This document shows, in pieces, positions 35,501 through 44,300 of a stretch of 64,000 bases of DNA (its first letter is position 1; every line of letters starts with the position of its first letter). The position numbers and the translations under genes are program-made. The stretch comes from an uncultured Eubacteriales bacterium (GTDB taxonomy: Bacteria > Bacillota > Clostridia > Christensenellales > CAG-314). The stretch lies in the NCBI GenBank assembly GCA_900544545.1, contig UQVY01000011.1:4449-68448 (forward strand), given 5' to 3'. The notes beneath the pieces are model-generated. The model was given only the letters and a program-made list of their open reading frames with translations, ran no database searches and was not told where the DNA came from.

Positions 35501-35787
35501 AGGAAGCTTTCAAAAACGATAATAGTTTAAGAAGCGTTACTTTCGGAAAAGGAGTCGGGGTTATCGGAGAAAAGGCATTCTGGGGATGTGAAAATATAGA
35601 AAAACTTGTCTTTACGGCAGAAAAAGCACCTGTGCTTCAAAGCCGTTATGAAAAAGGACGCAGATACAGTTACGACCAGTTTATCAGGAGCATAAGCGAT
35701 GAACAACTCGATATAGAGATCGTTATTCCCGAGGACGCTTCGTACAGGACGTTTATTTGGCAGCTGTATTTCGGTATAACAAATTGA
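29533..35787 (+). CDS. Giant S8 subtilase lipoprotein with BspA-type leucine-rich repeats (locus 1)
   Basis: A 2,084-residue surface protease. A lipoprotein signal peptide ends at the lipobox cysteine near residue 27 (LSLAAC). A prodomain follows (residues about 70-170, with RYTTLFNGFCIQVRYG). The subtilase triad is Asp206 (VIDSGLDY), His291 (HGTHVAG) and Ser623 (GTSMASP), with a PA-like insert before the Ser (LRGKIAVVNNEKN). After Fn3-like domains, residues from about 1,130 are BspA/LRR_5-type repeats (FVVEDGVLKKYNG, VIPDDVSVIAENVFYG, ILSEGVTEISKNAF). There is no C-terminal anchor, so it would be held by the lipid. The frame is intact. The LRR part probably binds host or matrix proteins and brings the protease to them; this is inference. 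Confidence 0.92.
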   Translation: MKTKVKGIRCLVILLACLILVLSLAACGNRNANRTTQNNRLSFTQNRSGFSIETFDEENTVERKGYSDGDIVNAIVLVNEKSLAESCLERKNTCSLSEYAKSAEGQTLVEAMLSEQDTVIDNLCKSETECKIKQRYTTLFNGFCIQVRYGSTERIRRMEGVSEVLICETFEIPTTYQTEVFVNAVTGMLKNKSSYQGEGMVAAVIDSGLDYTHSAFMTMPECGEMLKSDISDISEYLMANYGYGNDFGGEDLYMNPKIVYAFDYADNDTDVKVAVEDSMGLMKMDSSSLYHGTHVAGILVGNDEVIRAAAPEAQLAFMKVASDKTGSMAMNDILAAVSDACMLGVDVINMSLGSDCGPVEYVNPAYDIVNRVYAVTEKLGIALCVSAGNASFAPNSYGATRQHSSASAPDNGVIGFPSSSPAALSVGSSMHISAPVVVLNGERVPVYNVGFEEGGVQWHSDILSKLDGMFDYELVPEYGSLESDYEGLNLRGKIAVVNNEKNVNETEINKKVELVKNAGAVGVIFFFSEGSIKNIILDTDYPAAVLPSEFIDRITENPVGKIVFNKKDAIYNMSEFSSWGPTSDLDIGIDISAPGSDIWSSMPTAYVDIGGQPYPYAYLSGTSMASPNVSSAYIVVSQYVKEKYPELTNRERVELVNRLIMSTAEEMVKLDGTPFSPRHQGAGVVNIENAVKTKAYLSVIGSNRVKLNLGSDIQKEGIYTLSFNLVNTSDSSLRYRIDVKAITEQILDGCMMNNSYALRGTEFRITVKNGSLDGDVVTVDGKETAKIKVVVVLSEEDKAYMNENFANGIYVEGFVKLYALEDGIDLSIPYIAFFGDWDRVPLVEENGIEIFLRSLNPNGNYGKFPIHPRNVENGFEIPEVDNEHMALGNGFLVYSDEQSVKNIGFDSIVLRLRRNVEYMTLSLVDPENDTLFFAMQGYDLRKAPYNPSISLVDISVLGDNMLMANNQTMVFKVRIYQNLKKDIYTEEEFPIFIDMDAPTLIDAAYREENGRKYLDFELFDNHFLCYMRVFDGNMKKQKALSKCIPIYNAQKNTVNNVTLDITDYYESRTNDTLTIRFCDYAGNPIEYDFRFGESEETVNSNNRYQDSVQNIAKNDQYAVMTSTMKFSAGNVKPLSEDEPEFVVEDGVLKKYNGKGGEVVIPDDVSVIAENVFYGNKTITKLILSEGVTEISKNAFAFCSELTEIVFNGNLKKIGEASFAMTQKLEKVNFEALEKIESIKSKAFLAAGLKELTIPENFGSITLEYLSFSLMQKLQRLTINAPIKLQGTFIYLPELLTVDFNEQISSDFSWSNPFAQKLDFIALDKLITVNVNVDVKEFGLNNTSDSVASMFVSCPALREVNFYGEVEKFGSKPHSFYVESIFSDCAALESVVFHKKLGMVQQKIAPASLSAKFVVPETNSFNTVDESGVLYDKDKTWMIMPPAWDYEGTFVVPESVCKLADAQFSDGLYAKAEYTCSVTEEEYSVSVKLNYELPDREIHLTGVKLNDNITVIPKYCFMNCTGLKSMDSIDWNGAKINYYGENAFYNSIRNLVFPDDGDEIYVAGYFDGDANLESVVFPRKTKFATSWEDVREPSFAECINLKYVDYPLNYDVIGRDNFKNCYNLEKIRFNGIIISSGSFVNCYNLKEIEDWGDLDKRYISPTRPVPGYGMFDNPYVLEMGSFSDCYALESFKLPGTIMSRYGYDSMEYLVNCTSLRTIEIGRDFEGVGYYFMGNIGLKEFSIDRLFPGCPIEDFIIEEGNAYYSSIDGSIYNADGSELLYYSPYKKAEELILPESCLSIASESETLRLSWENIAKQGKNYRGIFEDNTSLKKVTALSVTSIGAYAFRNSVIEKIEMPLLDVIGVAAFENCTRLVSFDLNNLHEIDENAFRNSGLREVNLNNVAYVFSYAFRGCSQLERVTLGNCEGFNFAQAFYQCDNIEEIVLTDECRAFVITDGILYNAEQTILYRSIRDKNAEKYDLIIPDDVKIVSQEAFKNDNSLRSVTFGKGVGVIGEKAFWGCENIEKLVFTAEKAPVLQSRYEKGRRYSYDQFIRSISDEQLDIEIVIPEDASYRTFIWQLYFGITN

Positions 35788-35846
35788 TACCTTTCGCAAT
35801 CAGCGGCACTGTAAGTTGCATTACGGTCGCATAGTACCTTCCTTGA

Positions 35847-35877
35847 AAGACTCCGGGAAACCGGAGTCTTTGCTATA
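35847..35877 (+). terminator. Strong hairpin after subtilase 1
   Basis: AAAGACTCCGG/CCGGAGTCTTT, perfect 11-bp stem with a GAAA tetraloop at 35847-35872. The flanking A-run and T-run are built into the stem, so it can work in both directions. Confidence 0.85.
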
Positions 35878-36024
35878 AAAAACGCCGGCATTTTATCGTT
35901 CGGAACAAGTAATATTCGTCGTTTTATTTTTTTGTTTTCCGCGGACTTGAATAATTCTCAGAAAATATGTATAATTTAATGGCTTTTTAGTGCAGGGTAT
36001 TTGAATTTATAGGAGAAAAAAGAA

Positions 36025-36543
36025 ATGATCGGAAGGGAAAAAACGTTTACAGACGCAAAAATACATAATATTTCGCCGATTTTTGATAAAAACAGCAGGA
36101 CTCTTATTCTCGGAAGCTTTCCCTCGGAGGTGTCGAGGGATGCGGTTTTTTATTACGCTCATCCGCAAAACAGATTCTGGAAAGTTCTGGCGGCTGTTTA
36201 CAATTTGTATCCTCCGCAAACGAATGAGGAAAAAATCAGGCTGATTTTGAATAACAATTTGGCACTGTTCGACGTTATAGGGCAGTGTGAGATCACAGGA
36301 AGCTCTGACGCGTCGGTAAAAAACGTTGCGGTAAACGATTTGAGCGTAATAACCGATGTCGCGGATATAAAACGTGTTTTTTTGAACGGAAAGGTCGCGT
36401 GGAGATTCTTCAACCGCTTTTATCCGGGCTACGCAATCGAAAGCTCATATCTGCCTTCTACAAGTGCGGCAAATGCCGTTTGGACGCTCGAAAGACTGAT
36501 CGAAAAATGGCAGATTATTAAATCGGACCGGAATGGAGAGTGA
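36025..36543 (+). CDS. DNA-deoxyinosine glycosylase (UDG superfamily)
   Basis: A 172-residue uracil-DNA glycosylase superfamily protein of the deoxyinosine glycosylase type, which removes hypoxanthine from deaminated DNA. The motif LILGSFPSEVSRDAVFYYAHPQNRFWKVL (residues about 29-56) is the signature. The C-terminal SSYLPSTSAANA is the second active-site loop. AGGAG lies 11 nt before the ATG. It stands alone between the subtilase 1 terminator and a decayed XRE gene. Confidence 0.88.
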   Translation: MIGREKTFTDAKIHNISPIFDKNSRTLILGSFPSEVSRDAVFYYAHPQNRFWKVLAAVYNLYPPQTNEEKIRLILNNNLALFDVIGQCEITGSSDASVKNVAVNDLSVITDVADIKRVFLNGKVAWRFFNRFYPGYAIESSYLPSTSAANAVWTLERLIEKWQIIKSDRNGE

Positions 36544-36608
36544 CACGGAGAGCCGTCGGAAGATTTTTATATTATAAAAAAACAAACCTCACGAAAAAAT
36601 AAAAAAGT

Positions 36609-36882
36609 CAAGAAGGTAGTGACAGGATCGTTGAAATTACGGTAAATACCAAAGACGGGCAGTCCTTCAAATATAACAGCCAAGCCGAGACAATCAGAAA
36701 GTTAAAGCTCGCAGCGGGGCTGTCACAAGAGCAAGCCGCCGAAAAGGCGGAAATTAAGGCGCAGGCTGGCAAAAATACGAATGCAGCGAGCGGAGCGCAC
36801 GCCGAAAGACGATATACTGAAACGCATAGCGGGCGTATTGCAAGTCGATATTAATGTTTTAACGAGTTTTTCGGGTATTTAA
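36609..36882 (+). pseudogene. XRE-family HTH regulator, frameshifted
   Basis: The frame TVNTKDGQSFKYNSQAETIR then KLKLAAGLSQEQAAEKAEI is an XRE helix-turn-helix. About 36,770 the similarity moves to another frame (TPKDDILKRIAGVLQVDINVLTSF), ending at TAA 36880-36882. No start codon with a ribosome binding site is seen. Confidence 0.7.
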
Positions 36883-36895
36883 GCACCGAATCGGC

Positions 36896-36923
36896 AAAAA
36901 GGCGGAATATCCTCCGTCTTTTT
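36896..36923 (+). terminator. Rho-independent terminator
   Basis: AAAAAGGCGGA/TCCGTCTTTTT, 11-bp stem (one G-U) with a 6-nt loop, directly after the XRE remnant. Confidence 0.75.
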
Positions 36924-37310
36924 GCTATACCAGAAAAACGACGTATTCACGCCAGTTTCCGGCAAGAACCGCAGCCATTGAAAATTCCGTGCGTAAGCTA
37001 TAAAAGTACAAATAAACGATTGTATGTAAACCTGCTTGCGGTAGCTAATATCCTTTTAGATATAAGGCTAATTAAGCGTAAAATCCGAGTCGGATTCAAT
37101 GCGGCGGAAGTTTAGCCGTTCACATGATAAAATCTATTTGTAGTAAAAAGAACAGGCTCCTTTTTAGTGGAAAAACTATAATCTATATGCCCGACAAAAG
37201 CAACAGCCGTTTACGGCAAGGGAAAGGGCGATTCTGCGCGGAAACGATTTTGCAAAAAAGACGTTTTTTTGTATAGCGGAGCGGAATGCCCGAAGCAAGA
37301 CGGTTGCGGC
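36924..37310. other. Intergenic interval, no supported gene
   Basis: No open frame with a ribosome binding site on either strand and no strong repeat. Both it and the XRE remnant upstream look like decayed accessory DNA. Confidence 0.5.
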
Positions 37311-37778
37311 TTATTTAAGCTTGGTAAGAATAGTTTTGAGCTTCATCAGGCAGTCGTTGAGAGTATTCAGCTCTTCCCCGGTCAATACGCTTAAGGAATC
37401 TGCTACGTATTCGTCCAAGCGGCTGTTATATGAGTCGGATACACGGTCCAGCTTTTCGGTTGTGCACACTTTGATGATGCGACGGTTGTTCTCGTCAAAA
37501 ATACGACGTAAGTATCCGGCGGTCACAAGCTTGTTGACCGGGCGGGTTAAACGTTGATTCGATACGCCCAGTTGATGGGCAAGCTGCGTCATCGTCAACT
37601 GCTTATGACCTTCAAGCGCCACAAAAATAAGCGTATCCAACGCGGTGAAATTGAAATAAACCTCCGATCTGCTGTCGTTATGTAAGGCAGTAGGACGTAC
37701 AAGCTTGGTCTGAAGCAAGATCAATACATTATTCGATACGTCGCCTAACCCGGCAATAAACTCTTTATTGATTATCAT
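37311..37778 (-). CDS. MarR family transcriptional regulator (locus 2)
   Basis: A 155-residue winged-helix protein. The recognition helix region is LTMTQLAHQLGVSNQRLTRPVNKLVTAGYLRR and the wing FDENNRRIIKV. I place the start at the ATG at 37778 (MIINKEF) because AGAGG lies 9 nt upstream; another ATG three codons earlier overlaps that site. It is divergent from the second giant subtilase, and the shared intergenic region has two perfect face-to-face promoters with inverted repeats, as usual for a MarR regulator acting on its neighbour and itself. Confidence 0.88.
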   Translation of the reverse strand: MIINKEFIAGLGDVSNNVLILLQTKLVRPTALHNDSRSEVYFNFTALDTLIFVALEGHKQLTMTQLAHQLGVSNQRLTRPVNKLVTAGYLRRIFDENNRRIIKVCTTEKLDRVSDSYNSRLDEYVADSLSVLTGEELNTLNDCLMKLKTILTKLK

Positions 37779-37964
37779 TATCAGCATCCTCTGTTATTTT
37801 AGCATACGATGAACCCGGTTAACTGACAGCCGACAGAGCGTCGAAACATACTACAGAACCCCCTAAAGCTCTGTTTACGGTCTCTCTCGGGGTAAAGATA
37901 CCCTTAATCGCACTAAAACAATCATAACAGTAACATAATTTTTTCATTGATGAAATTGATGGAT

Positions 37965-38076
37965 ATTATATACTTTCTGTCCGATATTGTCAAGTGAATA
38001 AAAGTAATTAGGCTATAATAATTTCAAAAAAATTGATATTAAATTACTTGACATATTAAAACTCTGATGATATTAT
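37965..38076. promoter_or_regulatory. Divergent promoters with inverted repeat operator candidates
   Basis: Minus promoter: TTGACA (37988-37993), 17-bp spacer, TATAAT (37965-37970), toward marR. Plus promoter: TTGACA (38048-38053), 17-bp spacer, TATTAT (38071-38076), toward subtilase 2. Both -35 boxes carry the same short motif in inverse orientation: TGTCAAGT-N7-AGTAATT on one side and AATTACTTGACA on the other. A single regulator could silence both promoters. Confidence 0.82.
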
Positions 38077-38314
38077 ATAAAATATCACAACTGTTGAATA
38101 TAAACTTTGTTTAATATTTTGTTGCATTTGGGGCGCAGGTTCTCGGGCGCAGAGAATCGTTTGACATTAACGGTCGGGTATTGCCGCTATGACTGACAGC
38201 CGGGACGTCGGATCGTTTGAAAAGACTTTAATCGTAAAGATTTACCGCGGACGCAATCGGGATGCGTTTGCCGGCGGTGGAGCAAACAATATAATTTTTT
38301 AGGAGGAAATGAAA

Positions 38315-41300
38315 ATGAATTCGAGAAGCAAGCTAAGCTTTACCGGACTTTTTATGATAATTATATTATTGATTATCGCGATGAATTGCCCGGTAGCCTT
38401 TGCGGCGGATTGCGAGGATGAAATCCTTGTGGTCGGTAACGCGTTAACCTCTTCGACAGTGCGCGGAATAACCGAAATCGATGAAGATCAATTGGTTTGG
38501 GTTATCGTGAAGGTGGACGAAAGGTCGCTTGTCGACGCAAATCAAACCGGCATACAATGGAGAGATTTTTTGGCTTCGGAGCAGGGGCGTTTGTTCAGAT
38601 TCGAGCTTGAAAAGTCTCAGGACGATATACTATGCAAAATCCGTGAGTCCGGCTTGGATTATCGGTTGGGTTATAGTTATTATACCTTATTTAACGGTTT
38701 TTCTTTGAAAATCAGATACGGGGACCTCGGTGCGATCAGAAACATTAAGGGCGTTTCCGATACTGTGCTTTCCGACTGGTATGCTGCGCCTACAGCCGAG
38801 CAAAGCATTATGCACGCAAGATATTTTGCGGAATCGGTTCGGAAGTATACGGGCAAGGGAATGTCCGTAGCGGTGCTCGATACCGGTGTAAACTATGAAC
38901 ACACCGCTTTTGCGAAAGCTCCCGAATACGTTGCGTATACGGAAAGTCAGATTTTGGATCTTATCGATGAATTGGGACTCCGCGGTTCTTACGTAAGTCC
39001 CAAGATTCCCTACGCATTCGATTATGCGGACGGAGATTCCGACGTTTATCCGGACAATCAGCACGGTACGCACGTATCCGGTATTTCCGTAGGTTCGGAC
39101 GACGTTATCTGCGGAGCGGCGCCGGACGCTCAGCTTATCGCCATGAAAGTATTTGCCAACGGTACGGGAAACGCATATCAGACCGATATAGTCAAGGCGG
39201 TCGAGGACGCCGTGCTTCTCGGTGTCGATGCTATCAATCTCAGCTTGGGTTCCAACGCGGGCTTTACTGTTGAGCGTGACAGCAGCGCTCAGTTCATCGA
39301 CGCCGTTTACAATATGGCGGGAAGGAGCGGCGTATTCGTATGCTGCTCGGCAGGTAACGGTTACAGCAGTGCGTTCGGTATAGAAGGCGGCGGAGCTTTT
39401 CCTCAAAATCCCGATTACGGAATTCTTGCTTCTCCTTCGACATATACCGGCTCGTTCTCCGTTGCAAGCATAGATACATATGAGATTTTCTCTCTGGAAG
39501 CAAGAGGCGAAAAGTTTACTTATACCGAGACCGTTAACGAGGATCGCGTTAAGAATATGCTGATGGACGTGTTCCTGAAGGAGTGCGGATACGGCGATTA
39601 CGATTACGTAACCGTAGGCGGATACGGCGAGGAAGGCGATTATGAAGGTCTGGACGTAAAAGGAAAGGTTACGTTGGTCAAGCGCGGCGAAATATCCTTT
39701 GAAGAAAAAGCAAGAATCGCGTCCGAGAACGGAGCTGTATTCTGTTTGGTCTGGAATAATGAGAACACAGGAATCAACCCTATGGTCACAAATATAACCA
39801 TACCGGTAGTTATCATCGATAAATACATCGGCGAATATCTTGCCGGAGCGGACGGAGGCGTTCTTTCTTTTTCGGAATCAAACAGAACGATCGGTATGTC
39901 CGATTTTTCGTCGTGGGGTACTACGGCAGACCTTGACCTGAAGCCCGATTTAACGGCACCCGGTGGCGGAATTTACAGCGCATACGGCGATTCTTACACT
40001 TCGATGAGCGGAACGAGTATGGCTTCTCCTTACGTTGCAGGCGCAGCGGTCAGTGCGAAGCAGTACGTTCGCGAGGTGTTCGGTTACGGCCTGACTCCCA
40101 AAGAGGAGCAAGGATTGGTTTACAGCTTACTTATGAGTACCGCGGATATTGTATACGACGCATACGGTAATCCTTATCCGGTCAGAAAACAGGGGGCGGG
40201 GCTGATAAATCCCGAAGCGGCATATTCCACGAAGGTTATGCTTGCCGTCCGCGGATCGGAAAGAGCAAAGATACGGCTCGGTGACGATAAGGACAGAGTC
40301 GGCGCCTATAACATAGCTTTCGATGCAGTCAATTTCTCCGACGAAGATGTCGAATATACAGTTGACGTTCTGACTTTATACGAAAGGATCCGTTTCGATA
40401 ACATTTTGTCCGGTTATGCAGGCACATTGTCTCCCGAGATCAGGGTTATCTGTAACAACGACATTACCGACGGCGTCGTACGTATCGGAGCAAACAGCGT
40501 TGCTTCGATAATCATTTCCGTAGTTCTTTCCGAGGAAAGCAAGCTGTTTCTTAATGAGAACTATGTCAACGGAGCGTTTATCGAGGGCTTTGCAAGACTC
40601 AGCGCCGACGGTGAACCGGCATTAAGTATTCCCTATCTGACTTTTTACGGAGACTTTGCCGCAATACCGGCGTTTGACTCCGACGTATACGATGATGAGA
40701 AATGTCAGGTTTATGAAACGCGTTTGCTGGGGCTTCTCGGCAATACTAATGTCGTTCAGATGGGCAGATACTGCTATGAGCTTCCCGAAGGATATGAGAT
40801 GCCCGAGGACGACCCCGATAAAATCGCTCTTTCTTATTTCAACGGCGCGGTGAACACGTTTTACCAGATTCAGGCGGGATTGTTAAAGAATATATCCAGA
40901 TTGGAATATACGGTTACCGATAAGTATACCGGTGAAGCCGTTTGGTCCGGAGAAACCTACAACGTAAAGAAGAGCTACTTCAGTGTTGAACAGAATGCGC
41001 TTTACGTTGCGCCCGTTAACGCGGATCTGAAGGTTTCGAAGATGAATCTTTCCAACAATCAGGAATTGCTTCTGACGCTCAGAGCATATTCCTGTTACGA
41101 TGAAAGCGTTTACGATCAGGTTGAATATCCCATTACCGTTGATTTCGAGTATCCCCGTCTTATGGGACACTCTTTCAGGCAGGAGGACGGGAGGATCATT
41201 CTTGACCTGCAGGTCTTTGACAACCAGTATCTGCAGGACATTCAGATTTACACCTATAATAGCAACAAGCAGTACGAAATTATTGATTCATACGCTATTC

Positions 41301-44300
41301 CCGTTTACGGCTTCAGGAAGGGACATACAAACTCTTTCAGCTTGGACGTGACAAGGTATATGGAGCTTGTTCAGAACAACATTCTCGGCATCAAGCTTGA
41401 GGACTATGCTTTTAACTACGGCATTTACGGAATAGATATCTCCGGCGTGGTGCCCGATCCGGAGGAACCAAACAAAGATTTTGTTATAGAAAACGGAATT
41501 CTTAAGAGCTACAAAGGAACGGAAAAAGTAATCGTGATACCCGAAAGCGTAACGGAAATCGACGAAAGCGTATTCCGCGGAACGGATATCGAAAAGGTAA
41601 TATTCAACAGGGCTCTTAAGAAGATAGGGGCGTTTGCTTTCTGGAGCTGCAAGTCTCTTAAGGAAATAGTTTTCCCTGAGGACAATGAATTGGTAACCAT
41701 AGGCTCCAATGCGTTTCAGGCAACGGAATCTCTGAAGCTCGCTAACCTCGAGGCGCTTAGCGTATGGCAGGCTACAGCTGCCGAAAGCTACCAGTTCCAC
41801 GGAACGGGACTTGAAAAAGTAGTGCTTCCCGCAAGTATGGTAAAGCTCGAATCACAGTTTATATTCGCAAGCTGCGGTTCTCTTATCGAGCTTGTGCTTC
41901 CCGAAGGGCTTGAAGAAATCGCAGCGCACGCATTCAGGAACGGAGGAGCTCTTGAGGAGCTGAATATCCCGTCCAGTGTAAAAGTTATAGGATCTTTGAG
42001 CTTTTTCAGAAGCGGTATAAAGAGAATTAACTCTCTTGCCGCGGAGCCTCCCGCACTTACCGATGTCAATGTATTCTTCCCCATAGGCGACGTGACTAAA
42101 GTGGTCGTACCCGCAGCAAGCATAGATAGCTATAAAAAAGCAAAGGTATGGTCCTCGTTGGCAAGCGTCATCGTAGGAGCGGAGGAACCGGATAAGCTTT
42201 ACGGCAAAATTTCGGTTTCCGAAATGCCGTCGCCTTCAGACGATTTCATAATTGAGAACGGAGTATTGATTAAATATGTAGGTCCCGGCGGAGACGTGGT
42301 GCTTCCCGAAGGAATCACAAGGATTGCGGATAACGCCTTCAGATCCAATCAGACTGTTACGTCAGTCGTTATGCAGAGCGGTATTACCGAGATGGGAATG
42401 TGTGTATTTTGGGATTGCCACTACATTAAACGTATCGTATTTTCCGATACCATTAAGGTTATCCCCACATCGACGTGTTACCTGAACTGGGCTCTTGAGG
42501 AAGTAATTCTTCCGCGTGACGTTGAGGAGATCCAGTCTACCGCATTTATTAATTGCTATGCGTTAACGTCCCTTGATTTCAGTAAGTACAATATTAGAAT
42601 TTTCGGTGAACAGTCCTTCATGGGATCGGGTTTGCAGGAAGTTTATTTCTCCAAAAACGTCAAAGTAATAGGCAGACAGGCGTTCTTGCAGTGTTACAGA
42701 CTGAAAAACGTGACGTTTGAAGAAGGAATAGAGCTTGAGTTTCTCGGTGCTTCCGTTTTCTCCGCTTGCATTATGCTGGAGGAAGTAGACCTGAGTATGC
42801 TTGATATGAAAGAGCTGCCATCAGAGATATTCAGATTATGCAGTGCTCTGACAAAAGTAAAGCTTCCGTCACAGCTTACCTCTATTCCGTGGGGATTGTT
42901 TAACTCCTGTACATCGCTCAGAGAAATCGATTTGTCCGATACGAAGATCACCGTTCTGAACAACTATGTATTCTATAAATGCACTTCACTGGAAAGAGTG
43001 ATTCTTCCGGAGAGGCTGACCGAGATTATGAAAGGAACTTTTTCGGATACTGCGTCTCTTGAATATATCGTCATTCCCGAAAGCGTTACGAAGATAGGAA
43101 ACGACGCGTTCAAGGGCTCCGGCCTTAAAGCCATAGTGTTCAATAGCCCGGTTCCGCCCGCCTTAGGCTCCGGCATATTCTTGAAGCATAATGATGAGCT
43201 CAGGGTATTCGTTCCTTCGGATAGCGCGGAAGCATACAAAAAAGCTTTGGGCGAGTATTCTGATCTCGTAAACAGCAGCAGCGAATTCGATATTCGCGAC
43301 GGTGTTCTTTATAAGTATTTTGGTTGCAGTGAGGAAGTTACCGTACCTTACGAGGTAAAAAGCATCGCAGCCGGTGCTTTCAAAGGCAACGCGACGTTGC
43401 GGTCCGTATATATCGGCGGGATTACCGCAGGAATAGGCACGGAAGCGTTCGAGGGTTGTTCTTCATTGAGTTACGTTTATCTTTCTCAAAGCGTAAAAAC
43501 GATTAAAGACCGCGCTTTCGGAGGCTGCGGCTCGCTCGCGAGGGTGGTAATTGATGCGTCCGTTCCTCCCAAGACGGGAAAGGAAGTTTTCCCCTTAAAC
43601 GACGGTTTGGTTATCGAAGTAATCGACGGCGCCAGGGAGGTATACGCCCGGGAATGGAAGCGGTATGAAAAGCTTATCGTTGAAAACGGCTTTACCGTTG
43701 TAGACGGAGTGCTTGTATGTTATAAGGGAATCGCTAAGGACGTAATCGTTCCGGAAGGCGTGACGGAGCTCGGTAAATATGTTTTCCAAGGCTGCGCTTA
43801 TATGGAAACTCTTACGCTGCCCGAAGGTCTGATAAAGCTCGGCGACGGCGCGATCAACTCCTGCAATAGCCTCAGAAGCATTAAATTTCCCGACAGTCTG
43901 TCGGATATAGGGACAGACTCCCTTTCCTTCAACAAATCTCTTGAATGTCTGGATATACCCGTGAACGTCACGAGGATCAGGCAGAATGCAGTCAGATTTA
44001 ACGATTCTATGACAAGACTTAACGTTTACTGTAATCTTAACCTTACAGGAATTGCGTTCGTATCGCTCAACAATCTCAGCGAGATCCATTTTTACGGAGT
44101 AATTGAAAATATTTCCAATCTGAACTTTACCTGTATGCCCCGTCTGAGCAAGGTGGTATTTTATAATACGGTACTTTCCTTGGGCGGCGAAGAAGAGAAA
44201 AACTTCGATGCTCCGTTCGCATTCAACGCAAAGCTTACTACCGTCGAATTCAGAGATACGGTCATAGCTCTCGGCGGAAAAGCATTCAGTAACTGTATCA

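Noticed and set aside
43595..44089. 164-aa minus-strand frame inside subtilase 2
   Set aside because: Antisense of leucine-rich repeat coding sequence; several similar shadows occur along both giant genes.
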